From the NCBI GenBank assembly GCA_021808445.1, contig JAKBBP010000001.1, forward strand, positions 1 through 64,000: a stretch of 64,000 bases of DNA, in the 5' to 3' direction. Positions 51,652 through 64,000 of this stretch are shown in pieces; positions within the stretch are counted from its first letter, which is position 1, and every line of letters starts with the position of its first letter. A program made the translations under genes and the position numbers. The notes under the pieces were generated by a model. The model worked only from the letters and a program-made list of their open reading frames with translations, made no database searches and had not been told where the DNA came from. The DNA comes from Pseudomonadota bacterium. Lineage in GTDB: Bacteria > Pseudomonadota > Gammaproteobacteria > Burkholderiales > Burkholderiaceae_C.

Positions 51652-52125
51652 ATGCCTACCCCCATGACCCGCCGCGGCGCGGAGAAGCTGCGCGCCGAGT
51701 TGCAACGGCTGAAGACGGTCGAGCGCCACGCGGTGATCCAGGCCATCGCCGAGGCCCGCGCGCAGGGCGACCTGTCGGAAAACGCCGAGTACGAGGCGGC
51801 CAAGGACCGTCAGGGCTTCATCGAGGGGCGCATCGCCGAGATCGAAGGCAAGCTTTCCTCGGCGCAGGTCATCGACCCTGCCGAGCTCGACGCGGGCGGT
51901 CGGGTGGTGTTCGGCGCCACCGTCGAGCTCTGCGACGAGGACAGCGGCGACGAGGTGGCCTACCAGATCGTCGGCGACGACGAGGCCGATCTGAAGCAGG
52001 GCATGATCTCGGTGAGCTCGCCCATCGCGCGCGCGCTGATCGGCAAGGAGGAAGGCGACCTGGTGAAGGTCATGGCTCCGGCCGGAACGCGCAGCTACAG
52101 CATCGTCAAGGTTTCCTACGCCTGA
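51652..52125 (+). CDS. greA: Transcription elongation factor GreA
   Basis: [57 protein letters not shown]. Confidence 0.97.
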   Translation: MPTPMTRRGAEKLRAELQRLKTVERHAVIQAIAEARAQGDLSENAEYEAAKDRQGFIEGRIAEIEGKLSSAQVIDPAELDAGGRVVFGATVELCDEDSGDEVAYQIVGDDEADLKQGMISVSSPIARALIGKEEGDLVKVMAPAGTRSYSIVKVSYA

Positions 52126-52144
52126 TTCCGCGAGCGCATCCGCC

Positions 52145-52594
52145 ATGGCCCCTCTACGCCGACTCCGCCTGCAGATCCTCCTGGTGGGCCTGTGGCTGGG
52201 CGGCATGGCCGCCGTGGGCCTCATCGGAGCGCCCACCGTGTTCTCGCTGGTGGTGCCCAGGATGACCGCCGCGACGGTGGCCAGCCGCATGTTCTACCTC
52301 ATGGCGCTGGCTGGCGTGATCCTCGGGGCCGTGCTGCTCGTGGTGGAGAGAAACCGCAGCTCAGGCATGAGCACGCCGCTGCTGCTGGTCATGGGCGCTC
52401 TGTTCTTCGACGTGCTGGGCGAATTCGTGGTCGTGCCCAGGCTGCTGGAAGCCGCCGCCATGGCGGCGCCGGATGCCGCCGGCTGGCACGTGGCGGCCAG
52501 CGCGGTGTACGGCCTGCAGGCCCTGTGCGTGCTGGCCTATGCGTGGCTGCTGCCTTCGCAGCTCGGGCGCGACCTGCCGCGTCCGAGTGCCTGA
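52145..52594 (+). CDS. DUF4149 family membrane protein
   Basis: Four TM segments, downstream of greA. Confidence 0.7.
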   Translation: MAPLRRLRLQILLVGLWLGGMAAVGLIGAPTVFSLVVPRMTAATVASRMFYLMALAGVILGAVLLVVERNRSSGMSTPLLLVMGALFFDVLGEFVVVPRLLEAAAMAAPDAAGWHVAASAVYGLQALCVLAYAWLLPSQLGRDLPRPSA

Positions 52595-52596
52595 GC

Positions 52597-53076
52597 TCAG
52601 CCCAGGCGCACCTTCTTCACGCTGGAGCGTCGCGGCTTGGCGCGCTTGACCTTCCCCGCCGGCGTCACGCGCTGGTTGCCCAGCACGGTCAGACGCTTGA
52701 CCTTCGGCCGGTGGGTGGGGCTGCTCGAGGGAACGACCACCTTGACCTTGCGCGGCGCGGCTCCGCGCGTGCTGCGCTCGGCGGCTTCGGCTTCCTTCGG
52801 CGGCAGGGGCCTGAACAGCACCAGCACGCGGCCGATGCTCTGCACCGGCGCAGCCCCGAGGCGTTCGCAGATGCTCTCGAGCATGCGTGCGCGTTCGTCG
52901 CGGTCGTCGCCGGCCACGCGGACCTTGATCAGGTCGTGGGCCTTGAGGGCGCGGTCGATCTCGGCCAGCACGGCTTCGCTCAGCCCGGCGTCTCCGATGA
53001 GTACGCTGGGCTTGAGGGGATGGGCCAGCGCGCGCATCGCGCTGCGTTCGGCCGGGGTCAGGAGTAGGGCGCTCAT
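52597..53076 (-). CDS. CRS1/YhbY family RNA-binding protein
   Basis: [51 protein letters not shown]; divergent from rlmE. Confidence 0.9.
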   Translation of the reverse strand: MSALLLTPAERSAMRALAHPLKPSVLIGDAGLSEAVLAEIDRALKAHDLIKVRVAGDDRDERARMLESICERLGAAPVQSIGRVLVLFRPLPPKEAEAAERSTRGAAPRKVKVVVPSSSPTHRPKVKRLTVLGNQRVTPAGKVKRAKPRRSSVKKVRLG

Positions 53077-53142
53077 GGGCACATTATCCGTCTTCCGGCC
53101 GCCGCATCCCGCGCGCGGCCTCCAAAATTCCGCGGCAAGCGC

Positions 53143-53790
53143 ATGAAGAAGAACCGTTTCAGCAAGAAGTGGCTCAATGAGCACCTGCATGATCCTTTCG
53201 TGAAACTGGCGCAGAAGGACAACTACCGCTCGCGCGCCGTGTACAAGCTGCAGGAGATCGACGAGGCGCACCGCCTGGTGCGCCCAGGCCAGTGCATCGT
53301 CGAACTCGGCAGCGCCCCCGGCGCCTGGTCGCAGTACCTGGCGCGCCGCCTGGGGACGGATGCGGCGGGGGCCTTGCGCGGGCGGGTGGTGGCCCTGGAC
53401 CTGCTGCCCATGGAGCCGGTCGAGGGGGTGGAGTTCATCCAGGGTGACTTCCGCGAGGCCGAGGTGTTGCAGCGCATCGAAGCCATGCTCGAGGGCCGGC
53501 GCGTCGACCTCGTGCTGTCCGACATGGCGCCCAACCTCTCCGGGATCGCCTCGGCGGACGCGGCGCGCGTGGAACACCTGGCCGACCTCGCGCTGGAGTT
53601 CGCGGGCAACTGGCTGTCCGACGAAGGCGCGCTGCTCATCAAGACCTTCCACAGCGGCTACTTCAGCCAGATCGTGACTCGCTACAAGCAGCGATTCCGT
53701 ACGGTCAAGACCCTCAAGCCCAAGGCCTCGCGGGAACGTTCGGCCGAGGTTTTCGTGCTGGCCATGCACCCCAAGCCGGACACGAAATAA
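53143..53790 (+). CDS. rlmE: 23S rRNA (uridine-2552-2'-O)-methyltransferase
   Basis: [55 protein letters not shown]. Confidence 0.95.
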   Translation: MKKNRFSKKWLNEHLHDPFVKLAQKDNYRSRAVYKLQEIDEAHRLVRPGQCIVELGSAPGAWSQYLARRLGTDAAGALRGRVVALDLLPMEPVEGVEFIQGDFREAEVLQRIEAMLEGRRVDLVLSDMAPNLSGIASADAARVEHLADLALEFAGNWLSDEGALLIKTFHSGYFSQIVTRYKQRFRTVKTLKPKASRERSAEVFVLAMHPKPDTK

Positions 53791-54019
53791 AGAATTCGAC
53801 TATCATTGAAAATAAATTGATAGAAAGGAAAAATGGCCGACGGGGCGATGGTCGCGGGTATTTGACCTTTCATGGATTAAGGGAATTCCCGAATGGATCG
53901 GGGAGGCGTGCGCCGTCTGAGCAGAATCAGGGCGAGGGGCCTTGATTCGCCTAGAATCGGCAACACATTGAAGGGAATGGCGCGCGGCGTCGGTCCCAGC
54001 GGGGCTTGAGGAGTCTGTC

Positions 54020-55918
<1,899 letters not shown>

Positions 55919-55934
55919 GTCGGGACGGCCGGCC

Positions 55935-56807
55935 TTGACCGAGCTGGCGTCGAAGCCCGACGCGCCCGGTCTGCCCCCCGCGAGGGTGTGGCAGGCCGGG
56001 CGTTTCGCATTGGAGCTGCGGCGCACGCTGCTGATGGGCATCGTCAACCTGACGCCCGATTCCTTCTCCGACGGCGGGCTGCACGCGGGCACCGAGGCCG
56101 CGCTGGCGCATGCCCGCCGCCTGCTGGACGAGGGTGCGGACATGCTGGACCTGGGCGCCGAATCGACGCGCCCCGGCGCCGTGCCGGTGGACGACGAGGA
56201 GGAGTGGCGCCGGCTCGAGCCGGTGCTGCGCGAGCTGGTGCAATGGAAGGTTCCGCTGTCGGTGGACACCTACCATGCGCGTACCATGCGTGCCGCGCTG
56301 GAACTCGGGGTCGACGTGGTCAACGACGTGTACGCGCTTCGCCGTCCAGGGGCCCTGGAGGCAGTTGCCGCAAGTCCCGTGGCGGGAGTCTGCCTGATGC
56401 ACATGCAGGGCGAGCCTTCGACCATGCAGCAGGCACCGCAGTACGAGGATGTGGCGGCCGAGGTGCTCGAGTTCCTGCGCCAGCGCGTGCAGGCCCTGCG
56501 CCAGGCCGGCGTGGCCCTGGAGCGCCTGTGCGTCGATCCGGGCTTCGGTTTCGGCAAGACCCGCGAGCACAACCTGCAGCTGGCGCGGCAGCTGGCCCGA
56601 CTGCGTGGCCTGGGCTGCGCGGTGCTGGTGGGCGTGTCGCGCAAGTCGATGCTGGCCGCCACCTCGGGCCAGGCGCCGCGCGAGCGCGTGGCCGCCAGCC
56701 TGGGCGCGGCGCTGGCCTGCGTGGCCGGCGGCGCGCAGGTGCTGCGCGTGCACGACGTGGCCGCCACGCGCGACGCCGTACGTACCTTCGAGGCGATGCG
56801 CGCCTGA
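55935..56807 (+). CDS. folP: Dihydropteroate synthase
   Basis: [51 protein letters not shown]; probable TTG start. Confidence 0.93.
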   Translation: MTELASKPDAPGLPPARVWQAGRFALELRRTLLMGIVNLTPDSFSDGGLHAGTEAALAHARRLLDEGADMLDLGAESTRPGAVPVDDEEEWRRLEPVLRELVQWKVPLSVDTYHARTMRAALELGVDVVNDVYALRRPGALEAVAASPVAGVCLMHMQGEPSTMQQAPQYEDVAAEVLEFLRQRVQALRQAGVALERLCVDPGFGFGKTREHNLQLARQLARLRGLGCAVLVGVSRKSMLAATSGQAPRERVAASLGAALACVAGGAQVLRVHDVAATRDAVRTFEAMRA

Positions 56808-56856
56808 GTCGTCGGGCGTGCATCGCGCATCTATCGCAAGCAGGGGAGCTGGGATC

Positions 56857-58185
56857 TTGGGCAGCAGGAAATACTTCGGCACCGATGGGGTGCGCGGGCG
56901 CGTGGGCACGGCGCCGATCGTTCCGGAATTCGGCCTGCGCCTGGGGCATGCGGCCGGCCGGGTGCTGCGAGCACGGGGCGCCAGGCGCCCGACCGTGCTC
57001 ATCGGCAAGGACACGCGCGTGTCCGGCTACATGCTGGAGGCCGCCCTGGAGTGCGGCTTCGCCGCGGCCGGCTGCGACGTCGTGCTCGTGGGGCCGTTGC
57101 CCACCCCCGGCGTGGCCTACCTGACGCGTGCGCTGCGTCTGGACCTTGGCGTGGTGGTCAGCGCCTCCCACAATCCCTACGCCGACAACGGCATCAAGTT
57201 CTTTTCGGCCGGGGGCAGCAAGCTGCCCGACAGCTGGGAGCTGGAAGTCGAGGCGGAGCTTTCCCGCGCGGAGGGCTGCGTGGCCTCCGAGGAACTGGGC
57301 AAGGCACGCCGCCTGGACGATGCCGCGGGGCGCTACATCGAGTTCTGCAAGAGCACCTTTCCCAACGACCGCACCCTCAAGGGGCTGCGCCTGGTGGTCG
57401 ACTGCGCGCATGGCGCGGCGTACCACATCGCCCCCTCGGTGTTCCACGAGCTGGGGGCCGACGTCGTGGCCATCGGCGCGCAGCCGGACGGCTTCAACAT
57501 CAACCAGGGCGTGGGTGCCACCGCTCCGCAGGCGCTGATCGCGGCGGTGCGCGAACAGCGAGCCGATTACGGCATCGCGCTGGACGGCGACGCCGACCGG
57601 CTGCAACTGGTCGACGCCAGCGGGCGCCTGTTCAACGGCGACGAACTGCTGTACCTGCTGGCCATGGACAGGCGGCCCGCGGGGGTGGTCGGCACGCTGA
57701 TGACCAACCTCGCGGTGGAACAGGCCCTGGCAGCGCAGGGCATGGAGTTCGTGCGCGCCGCGGTGGGAGACCGCTACGTGCTCGAGGAGCTGCTGGCGCG
57801 CGACTGGAAGCTCGGCGGCGAAGGCTCCGGACACATGCTGCTGCTGGACCGCCACACCACGGGAGACGGCATCGTCGCGGCGCTGCAGATGCTGGAACTG
57901 GTGGTGCGCACGGGGCGCTCGCTGGCCGAGCAGCTGGCCAGCCTGCGCCTGCTGCCGCAGACCCTGCTGAACGTGCGCATGCGCGAGGGCATCGACTGGA
58001 AGACCCACGCGGGGCTGGCGCGTGCCAGCGGCGAGGTGCGCTCCGAGTTGGGCGGCCAGGGCCGGCTGCTGGTGCGCGCCAGCGGGACCGAGCCGGTCCT
58101 GCGCATCATGGTCGAGCATCCCGACCCGAGCTTCGGGCAGGCCTGCGCGCAGCGCCTGGGCCAGGCCATCCAGCAGGAAGGCTGA
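56857..58185 (+). CDS. glmM: Phosphoglucosamine mutase
   Basis: [35 protein letters not shown]; probable TTG start. Confidence 0.95.
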   Translation: MGSRKYFGTDGVRGRVGTAPIVPEFGLRLGHAAGRVLRARGARRPTVLIGKDTRVSGYMLEAALECGFAAAGCDVVLVGPLPTPGVAYLTRALRLDLGVVVSASHNPYADNGIKFFSAGGSKLPDSWELEVEAELSRAEGCVASEELGKARRLDDAAGRYIEFCKSTFPNDRTLKGLRLVVDCAHGAAYHIAPSVFHELGADVVAIGAQPDGFNINQGVGATAPQALIAAVREQRADYGIALDGDADRLQLVDASGRLFNGDELLYLLAMDRRPAGVVGTLMTNLAVEQALAAQGMEFVRAAVGDRYVLEELLARDWKLGGEGSGHMLLLDRHTTGDGIVAALQMLELVVRTGRSLAEQLASLRLLPQTLLNVRMREGIDWKTHAGLARASGEVRSELGGQGRLLVRASGTEPVLRIMVEHPDPSFGQACAQRLGQAIQQEG

Positions 58186-58232
58186 GGCAGCCACGCGGCG
58201 CGAGCGGGCCGGGGCCCGCGACATTTCTGGGT

Positions 58233-58250
58233 CTTTCACCAAAATGTCAT
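58233..58250 (+). promoter_or_regulatory. Candidate Pho box upstream of pstS
   Basis: CTTTCAC-CAAA-ATGTCAT vs CTGTCAT-N4-CTGTCAT: 11/14 in the two heptamers. Confidence 0.55.
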
Positions 58251-58318
58251 AATCCGCGTATCCAATGAGCGTCCAGACACCAGCCTCTCACTGGTGCATG
58301 ACCTCAGGAGAAACTTGC

Positions 58319-59401
58319 ATGTCGATCGATACGACCCGCCGCCAACAGCTCAAGCTGGCCCTCGCCACTGCGGGCCTGGTGGTCGCCACCTCCGTGGCTC
58401 CGATGGCCGCGCACGCTGCCGACGTGACCCTGCTGGAGACCGGCTCCACGCTGCTGTACCCGCTGTTCAACCTGTGGGTGCCCGATTACACGAAGGCCCA
58501 TCCCGGCGTGCGCATCACCACCCAGGGTACCGGCAGCGGCACCGGCATCGCGCAGGCGATCTCGGGCGTGGCCCAGATCGGCGCCTCCGACGCGTACATG
58601 AGCGACGGTCAGATCAAGCAGAACCCCAGCATCCTGAACATCCCCCTGGCGATCTCTGCGCAGACCGTCAACTTCAACGTCCCGGGCCTGAACAAGGATC
58701 ACCTCAAGCTCGACGGCCCGGTGCTCGCGGGCATCTACAGCGGCGCCATCAAGAACTGGGACGACGCGGCCATCAAGGCGCTGAACCCCGGCGTGAAGCT
58801 GCCCAACCACACCATCGTGCCGATCCACCGCACCGATGGCAGCGGCGACACCTTCATTTTCAGCCAGTATCTTTCCTTCTCCGACAGCAAGTGGAACGGC
58901 AGCGTGGGCTACGGCACCACGATCAGCTGGCCGGCGGTGCAGGGCGGCGTGGGTGCCAACGGCAACCCCGGCATGGTGCAGGCCTGCCAGCAGACCCCGT
59001 ACTCCATCGCCTACATCGGCGTGAGCTTCCATGAGCAGGTCGCGAAGGCCGGCCTGGGCACCGCGATGCTGAAGAACCGCGCCGGCAAGTTCCTGCTGCC
59101 GACCCCCAAGACCGTCAGCGCGGCCGCCGCCGGCCTGATCGCCAAGACCCCGGCCGATGAGCGCCTGAGCCTGGTCTTCGCCCCGGGTGCCGAGTCCTAC
59201 CCCATCATCAACTACGAATACGCGATCGTCAACGCCAAGCAGGCCAACCCGGCACAGGCCAAGGCCATCAAGGAATTCCTGGGTTGGGCGGTGGAAAGCG
59301 ATGGCGGCAATGCCTCCAAGTACCTGGAAGCGGTGCGCTTCATCGCGCTGCCCAAGCACATCCAGGAGCTGAGCAAGGCCCAGATCGCGAAGATCCAGTA
59401 A
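58319..59401 (+). CDS. pstS: Phosphate ABC transporter substrate-binding protein
   Basis: Signal peptide; LLETGSTLLYPLFNLWVPDY, GTGSGTGIAQAISGVAQIGASDAYM. Confidence 0.95.
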   Translation: MSIDTTRRQQLKLALATAGLVVATSVAPMAAHAADVTLLETGSTLLYPLFNLWVPDYTKAHPGVRITTQGTGSGTGIAQAISGVAQIGASDAYMSDGQIKQNPSILNIPLAISAQTVNFNVPGLNKDHLKLDGPVLAGIYSGAIKNWDDAAIKALNPGVKLPNHTIVPIHRTDGSGDTFIFSQYLSFSDSKWNGSVGYGTTISWPAVQGGVGANGNPGMVQACQQTPYSIAYIGVSFHEQVAKAGLGTAMLKNRAGKFLLPTPKTVSAAAAGLIAKTPADERLSLVFAPGAESYPIINYEYAIVNAKQANPAQAKAIKEFLGWAVESDGGNASKYLEAVRFIALPKHIQELSKAQIAKIQ

Positions 59402-59419
59402 GCATCATCCGCCTCGAAC

Positions 59420-59472
59420 GCACGCGCCTCGCGGCGCGTGCGCAGCAGACTCGGCACCCGCGAGGGTGCCGA
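59420..59472. other. Two tandem hairpins between pstS and pstC
   Basis: GCACGCGCC-TCGC-GGCGCGTGC and TCGGCACCC-GCGA-GGGTGCCGA, 9-bp perfect stems. Confidence 0.7.
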
Positions 59473-59516
59473 AGCTGTTCTCCGGTTTCGCAACACGATC
59501 GCAGGTGCAAGCAAGC

Positions 59517-60470
59517 ATGAAATGGTTTCAACGCGGACTGCAGGCGACCTCGGCGGTCATCCCGCTGGGCCTGATCGCCCTGTTCGTGTTCCTCACCGCC
59601 TATTCCTGGCCTGCGATCCGGTTCAACGGTTTCGGATTCCTTTTTTCCAATACCTGGAGCCTGGGCAACCTGTACGGCAACCCGGTGCATGTGCACGGGG
59701 CCCTGGTGCCCCCGGGTGCCCACTATGGCATCTGGGTGTTCATCGTCGGCACCCTGGCCAGCTCCGCCCTCGCGCTGCTGCTGGCCGTGCCGGTGGGTGT
59801 CGGTGTCGCCCTGTATCTGGTGGAATATGCGCCGCACCGTCTCAGCGGCGCGTTCGCGCAGATCGTCGAACTGCTGGCCATGGTGCCCAGCGTGGTCTAC
59901 GGTCTGTGGGGCTTCGAAGTGCTGGCGCCGCTGACCCTCAAGTACCTCGCGCCGGCCATCTCCGCGTCCATTCCCTTCCTGTCCTTTTTCTCCACGCCGG
60001 CGAGCAGTGGTTTCGGCCTGTTCACCGCCAGCCTGGTGCTGGCGCTCATGGTGCTGCCGGTGATCGCCAGCACCCTGATCGAGGCCCTGCGCCGCGTGCC
60101 CCGCGAGCTGCGGGAATCCTGCTTCGCGCTGGGAGCCACGCGGGCCGAGGTCCAGCGCCGCGCGCTGCTTCCCGCCGTGCGTACCCCGCTGATCGGCGCC
60201 GTCATCCTGGCGCTGGGGCGCGCGCTGGGCGAGACCATGGCGGTGCTCATGGTCAGCGGCGGAGCCCTGAACTACCTGCCCGGATCCCTGTTCAGCCCGA
60301 TCACCAGCATGGCGGCCTTCATCGCCTCGCAACTCGACAGCGCCCTGCAGGACACCAGCGGCATGGCGGTGCGTTCGCTGGCCGAGATCGCCCTCGTTCT
60401 TCTCATCATCGCGGTCATCGTCAATGTCATCGCTCGCATCCTCACGCGACGTGTTGCCGTCTCCGGCTGA
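59517..60470 (+). CDS. pstC: Phosphate ABC transporter permease PstC
   Basis: Hydrophobic permease, operon position; start after the hairpins. Confidence 0.93.
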   Translation: MKWFQRGLQATSAVIPLGLIALFVFLTAYSWPAIRFNGFGFLFSNTWSLGNLYGNPVHVHGALVPPGAHYGIWVFIVGTLASSALALLLAVPVGVGVALYLVEYAPHRLSGAFAQIVELLAMVPSVVYGLWGFEVLAPLTLKYLAPAISASIPFLSFFSTPASSGFGLFTASLVLALMVLPVIASTLIEALRRVPRELRESCFALGATRAEVQRRALLPAVRTPLIGAVILALGRALGETMAVLMVSGGALNYLPGSLFSPITSMAAFIASQLDSALQDTSGMAVRSLAEIALVLLIIAVIVNVIARILTRRVAVSG

Positions 60471-61311
60471 AGCCGTGCTGCGCGTGTCGCGCCGGCGCCG
60501 CGTGGACGCGGTGCTTTTCGGCATCTTCTGCGCCATCTCCTTCGTCCTGGTGGTCGTGCCCCTGGCCGACATCCTCTGGACCGTGCTGTCGCGCGGAGCC
60601 AGGGCGCTGAACCTGACGGTGTTCACCCAGGTCACCAACGGCATCAGCGGCGGCCTGCTCAATGCCATCGAGGGCACGTTGGTGCTCAGTGGAGGCGCCC
60701 TGCTGTTCGCCGCTCCGGTGGGAGTGATCACGGGCATCTACCTGGCCGAGTACGGCGGGGGGGCCTGGGGGCGTTCGGTGCGCTTCCTGGCGGACGTGCT
60801 CACCGGAGTGCCGTCGATCGTGCTCGGCTACTTCAGCTACGTCACGCTGGTGGAGGGCCTGGGCTGGCAGTTCTCGGCGCTGGCCGGCGCGCTGACCCTG
60901 GCGCTGATGATCGTTCCCTACATCGCGCGCTTCACCGAGCTGGCCATGCGCCAGAATCCCGCCAGCCTGCGCGAGGCCGGCTATGCGCTGGGCTGCAAGG
61001 AACACCAGGTGGTGTTCAAGATCCTGTTGCCGGCAGCGCGCTCGGGCGTGATCACCGGGGTGCTGCTGTCGCTGGCCATCTCGGTGGGCGAGACGGCACC
61101 GTTGATCTACACGGCAGGATGGTCGAACTACCTGTGGAACGGCCAGCTCACGCGCGAGCCCATCGGCTACCTCACCTACGTGATCTGGAGCTTCATCAAC
61201 CAGCCCTTCGCCTCCGCGCATGCGCTGGCCTACGCGGCGGCCTTCCTGGTGATCGCCGTGGTGCTGGTGATCAACATCGCCACCCGCATCTTCCTGCGCA
61301 AGCGCCTGTGA
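60424..61311 (+). CDS. pstA: Phosphate ABC transporter permease PstA
   Basis: Permease motifs, overlaps pst[17 protein letters not shown]. Confidence 0.93.
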   Translation: MSSLASSRDVLPSPAEAVLRVSRRRRVDAVLFGIFCAISFVLVVVPLADILWTVLSRGARALNLTVFTQVTNGISGGLLNAIEGTLVLSGGALLFAAPVGVITGIYLAEYGGGAWGRSVRFLADVLTGVPSIVLGYFSYVTLVEGLGWQFSALAGALTLALMIVPYIARFTELAMRQNPASLREAGYALGCKEHQVVFKILLPAARSGVITGVLLSLAISVGETAPLIYTAGWSNYLWNGQLTREPIGYLTYVIWSFINQPFASAHALAYAAAFLVIAVVLVINIATRIFLRKRL

Positions 61312-61333
61312 ACCTCGCCCCCGAGAACCGACG

Positions 61334-62122
61334 ATGACCCAAGAGGCAATCGAGCCGAACGCGCCCAGCAAGACGCGCGTGTCCGTGCGCAATGTCAATT
61401 TCTACTACGGCAAGTACCGCGCCATCAAGGACGTGAGCCTGGACATCGCGGACCGCCAGGTCACGGCCTTCATCGGGCCCTCGGGCTGCGGCAAGTCCAC
61501 GCTGCTGCGCATCTTCAACCGCATGTTCGAGCTCTACCCGGATCAGCGCGCCGAGGGCGAGGTCATGTTCGACGGCCGCAACATCCTGTCCAAGACCGAG
61601 GACGTGTCGCTGCTGCGCGCGCGCGTGGGCATGGTGTTCCAGAAGCCCACGCCGTTCCCGATGTCGATCTTCGAGAACATCGCCTTCGGCATCCGCCTGT
61701 ACGAGAAGCTGCCGCGCGCCGACATGGAGGAGCGCGTGCAGTGGGCGCTGACCAAGACCGCGCTGTGGGAGGAGGTGAAGGACAAGCTGCACCAGAGCGG
61801 CCTGAGCCTGTCCGGCGGCCAGCAGCAGCGCCTGTGCATCGCGCGGGCCATCGCGATCCGTCCCGAGGTGCTGCTGCTCGACGAGCCCACCTCGGCGCTG
61901 GATCCCATCTCCACCGGCAAGATCGAGGAGCTGGTCACCGAGCTCAAGAGCGACTACACGGTGGCCATCGTCACCCACAACATGCAGCAGGCCGCGCGCG
62001 TGTCCGACTACACCGCCTACATGTACCTGGGCGAGCTCATCGAATTCGGCGATACCAACCAGATCTTCCTCAAGCCGCGCAAGCAGCAGACCGAGGATTA
62101 CATCACCGGCCGTTTCGGCTGA
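61334..62122 (+). CDS. pstB: Phosphate ABC transporter ATP-binding protein PstB
   Basis: [54 protein letters not shown]. Confidence 0.97.
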   Translation: MTQEAIEPNAPSKTRVSVRNVNFYYGKYRAIKDVSLDIADRQVTAFIGPSGCGKSTLLRIFNRMFELYPDQRAEGEVMFDGRNILSKTEDVSLLRARVGMVFQKPTPFPMSIFENIAFGIRLYEKLPRADMEERVQWALTKTALWEEVKDKLHQSGLSLSGGQQQRLCIARAIAIRPEVLLLDEPTSALDPISTGKIEELVTELKSDYTVAIVTHNMQQAARVSDYTAYMYLGELIEFGDTNQIFLKPRKQQTEDYITGRFG

Positions 62123-62144
62123 ACGCGCGCCAGGAGATCCTGTC

Positions 62145-62846
62145 ATGGACAAGCACCTTTCCACCCAGTTCGACGCCGAGATCAGCGCCATCACCACGCG
62201 TGTGCTGGAGATGGGCGGCCTGGTCGAATCCCAGATCGCGCAGGCCGTGTACGCGCTGCGCCACTTCGACGCCGAGGCCGCGCGCGGGGTGATGCTCAAC
62301 GAGAAGAGGGTGAACCAGCTGGAGGTGGAGATCGACGCCGACGTGGCGCAGATCATCGCCAAGCGCCAACCCACCGCGCGAGACCTGCGCCTGATGCTGG
62401 CCATCTCCAAGACCATCACCAATCTTGAGCGCGTGGGCGACGAGGCCGACCGCATCGCGCGCATGGCGCGCGACCTGGTCGAGGCGGGTGCCAACCTGAG
62501 CATCTCCTTCAACGAGATCATCCGCGAGTCCGACCTCGCCGTGGCGCAGATCCGCAAGGCGCTGGACGCCTTCGCGCGCCTGGACGAACGCGCTGCGGTG
62601 GACATCGTGACCGCCGACAGCGCCATCGACGCCGAATTCGATTCCTTCATGCGCAAGCTCATCACCTACGTGATGGAGGATCCGCGCAACATCTCCGCCA
62701 GCTTGGACATGGTGTTCATCGCCAAGGCCATCGAGCGCATCGGCGACCACGCCAAGAACATCGCCGAGTTCGTCATCTACGTGGTGCGCGGCACCGACGT
62801 GCGCCACAACAAGGAAGCCTTCAACGAAGTGGCGGGAACCCTCTGA
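62145..62846 (+). CDS. phoU: Phosphate signaling protein PhoU
   Basis: Paired helical repeats, ARDLRLMLAISKTITNLERVGDEADRIA. Confidence 0.96.
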   Translation: MDKHLSTQFDAEISAITTRVLEMGGLVESQIAQAVYALRHFDAEAARGVMLNEKRVNQLEVEIDADVAQIIAKRQPTARDLRLMLAISKTITNLERVGDEADRIARMARDLVEAGANLSISFNEIIRESDLAVAQIRKALDAFARLDERAAVDIVTADSAIDAEFDSFMRKLITYVMEDPRNISASLDMVFIAKAIERIGDHAKNIAEFVIYVVRGTDVRHNKEAFNEVAGTL

Positions 62847-62898
62847 ACCCGCGACACACGCGTCGCGGGACAGGCAGTCGCAGGCCCGAGTCCTATCC

Positions 62899-63621
62899 AT
62901 GCCCAGCAACATCCTGATTGTCGAAGACGAGCCCGCGATCGCCGAATTGCTCGCGGTGAATCTGCGTCACGCCGGCCATTGCCCCATCGTGGCAGGCAGC
63001 GCGGAGGAGGCCTTGCGCCTGATTCGCGACGTGCTCCCCGACGTGATGCTGGTGGACTGGATGCTCCCGGGGATGTCCGGCGTGGCCTTGCTGCGTGAGC
63101 TGCGGCAGGGAGCGCGCACGCGGGGCATCCCGATGATCCTGCTCACCGCGCGAAGCGAGGAGACCGACACCATCGCCGGGCTCGACGCGGGCGCCGACGA
63201 CTACATCACCAAGCCCTTCTCGCCCAAGGAGCTGCTGGCGCGCATCCGTGCGGTGCTGCGCCGGCGTTCGCCGCAGCTCACCGACGAGCCCGTGCGCGCA
63301 GGCGCGCTGGCCGTGGATCCGGGTACGCGTCGGGTCACCTACACCGGGCCCGATGGCGCGGAGAAGGAGCTGCGCCTCGGTCCCACCGAGTTCAAGCTGC
63401 TGCACTTCATGATGACCCACCCGGAGCGCGTGCACAGCCGCGGCGCGCTGCTCGACAAGGTGTGGGGCGACCACGTGTTCATCGAGGAGCGCACCGTGGA
63501 CGTGCACATCAAGCGCCTGCGCGAGGCGCTGGCCCCGGCGCATTGTTCCGAACTCGTCGAGACGGTGCGGGGGGCGGGGTACCGGTTCACGCAGCGTCAG
63601 GGCGCCACCGCCGCTGGCTGA
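62899..63621 (+). CDS. phoB: Phosphate response regulator PhoB
   Basis: ILIVEDEPAIAELLAVNLRHAG, VDWMLPGMSG, C-terminal wHTH. Confidence 0.96.
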   Translation: MPSNILIVEDEPAIAELLAVNLRHAGHCPIVAGSAEEALRLIRDVLPDVMLVDWMLPGMSGVALLRELRQGARTRGIPMILLTARSEETDTIAGLDAGADDYITKPFSPKELLARIRAVLRRRSPQLTDEPVRAGALAVDPGTRRVTYTGPDGAEKELRLGPTEFKLLHFMMTHPERVHSRGALLDKVWGDHVFIEERTVDVHIKRLREALAPAHCSELVETVRGAGYRFTQRQGATAAG

Positions 63622-63637
63622 GCATCGGGCCCCGCCC

Positions 63638-64000
63638 ATGCGCTCCGTGATCCTCCGCCTGGCCGCGCTCGCGGCCGTGATGGCGCTCGCCGGCGGCCTG
63701 CTCGCGCACTGGCTGGACGAGGCCGCGGGCCTGTCGCTGGCCTGCGCCATCGCCCTGGGCGTGGTGGCCTTCGATACCCTGGCGCGCTCGCGCCTGCTGG
63801 CGTGGCTGCGCTTTCCGCAGCGCGACAGTGTCCCGGCTTCCTTCGGCGCATGGGGCGAGGTGTTCTACCGCAGCGCACGCCAGTTGCGCCTGTGGCAAAG
63901 CCGCGTGCAGCGCGAGGAGGGCAAGCTGGCGCGCTTCATCGAGGCGCTCCAGGCCTCGCCCAACGGGGTGATGCTGATCGACGAGCAGGGCCAGATCGAC
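63638..64000 (+). CDS. phoR: Phosphate regulon sensor kinase PhoR, truncated by window end
   Basis: Two N-terminal TM segments and start of PAS domain (SPNGVMLIDEQGQID). Confidence 0.88.
   Translation, partial: MRSVILRLAALAAVMALAGGLLAHWLDEAAGLSLACAIALGVVAFDTLARSRLLAWLRFPQRDSVPASFGAWGEVFYRSARQLRLWQSRVQREEGKLARFIEALQASPNGVMLIDEQGQID

Noticed and set aside
56320-58242. 640-aa minus-strand ORF
   Set aside because: Antisense shadow of folP/glmM.

Overview
High-GC, gene-dense chromosomal window, most consistent with a betaproteobacterium/Burkholderiales-type genome (carA-lysE-carB-greA, surE-pcm-nlpD-rpoS, ftsH-folP-glmM-pstSCAB-phoU-phoBR synteny). Both ends are ordinary: HigBA, a degraded patch, Dopa dioxygenase/DoxX/MsrBA, a GH13 enzyme and RsuA on the left; core housekeeping genes and the Pho regulon on the right. 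The accessory centre (about 11.5-36.7 kb) holds three adjacent catabolic clusters, each with its own regulator: (i) a sulfolactate module (GntR, SuyA, SuyB, sulfonate-type ABC importer, SlcC-like and ComC-like sulfolactate dehydrogenases, TauE/SafE exporter); (ii) a tightly overlapping seven-gene minus-strand operon with a divergent LysR gene, encoding a non-canonical succinate dehydrogenase/fumarate reductase-like complex, a two-subunit class I fumarase/tartrate dehydratase and an inositol-monophosphatase-like protein; (iii) a malonate decarboxylase operon (mdcABCDEGH) with a FadR-type regulator and an MFS transporter. My main hypothesis is that (i) and (ii) form one pathway: oxidation then hydration of a succinate-like sulfonate (3-sulfopropionate -> 3-sulfoacrylate -> 3-sulfolactate), then desulfonation by SuyAB. 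This is inference from gene content and adjacency only. Other notable signals: a RelB/YafQ-type TA module bracketed by a 16-bp perfect direct repeat inside a terminator region; a three-half-site operator over a strong promoter ahead of suyA; a clavaminate-synthase/AsnO-like Fe(II)/2OG oxygenase divergent from a DUF1493 gene; and several hairpins and short tandem repeats. All calls come from reading the sequence and supplied ORFs by eye; no database search was run.
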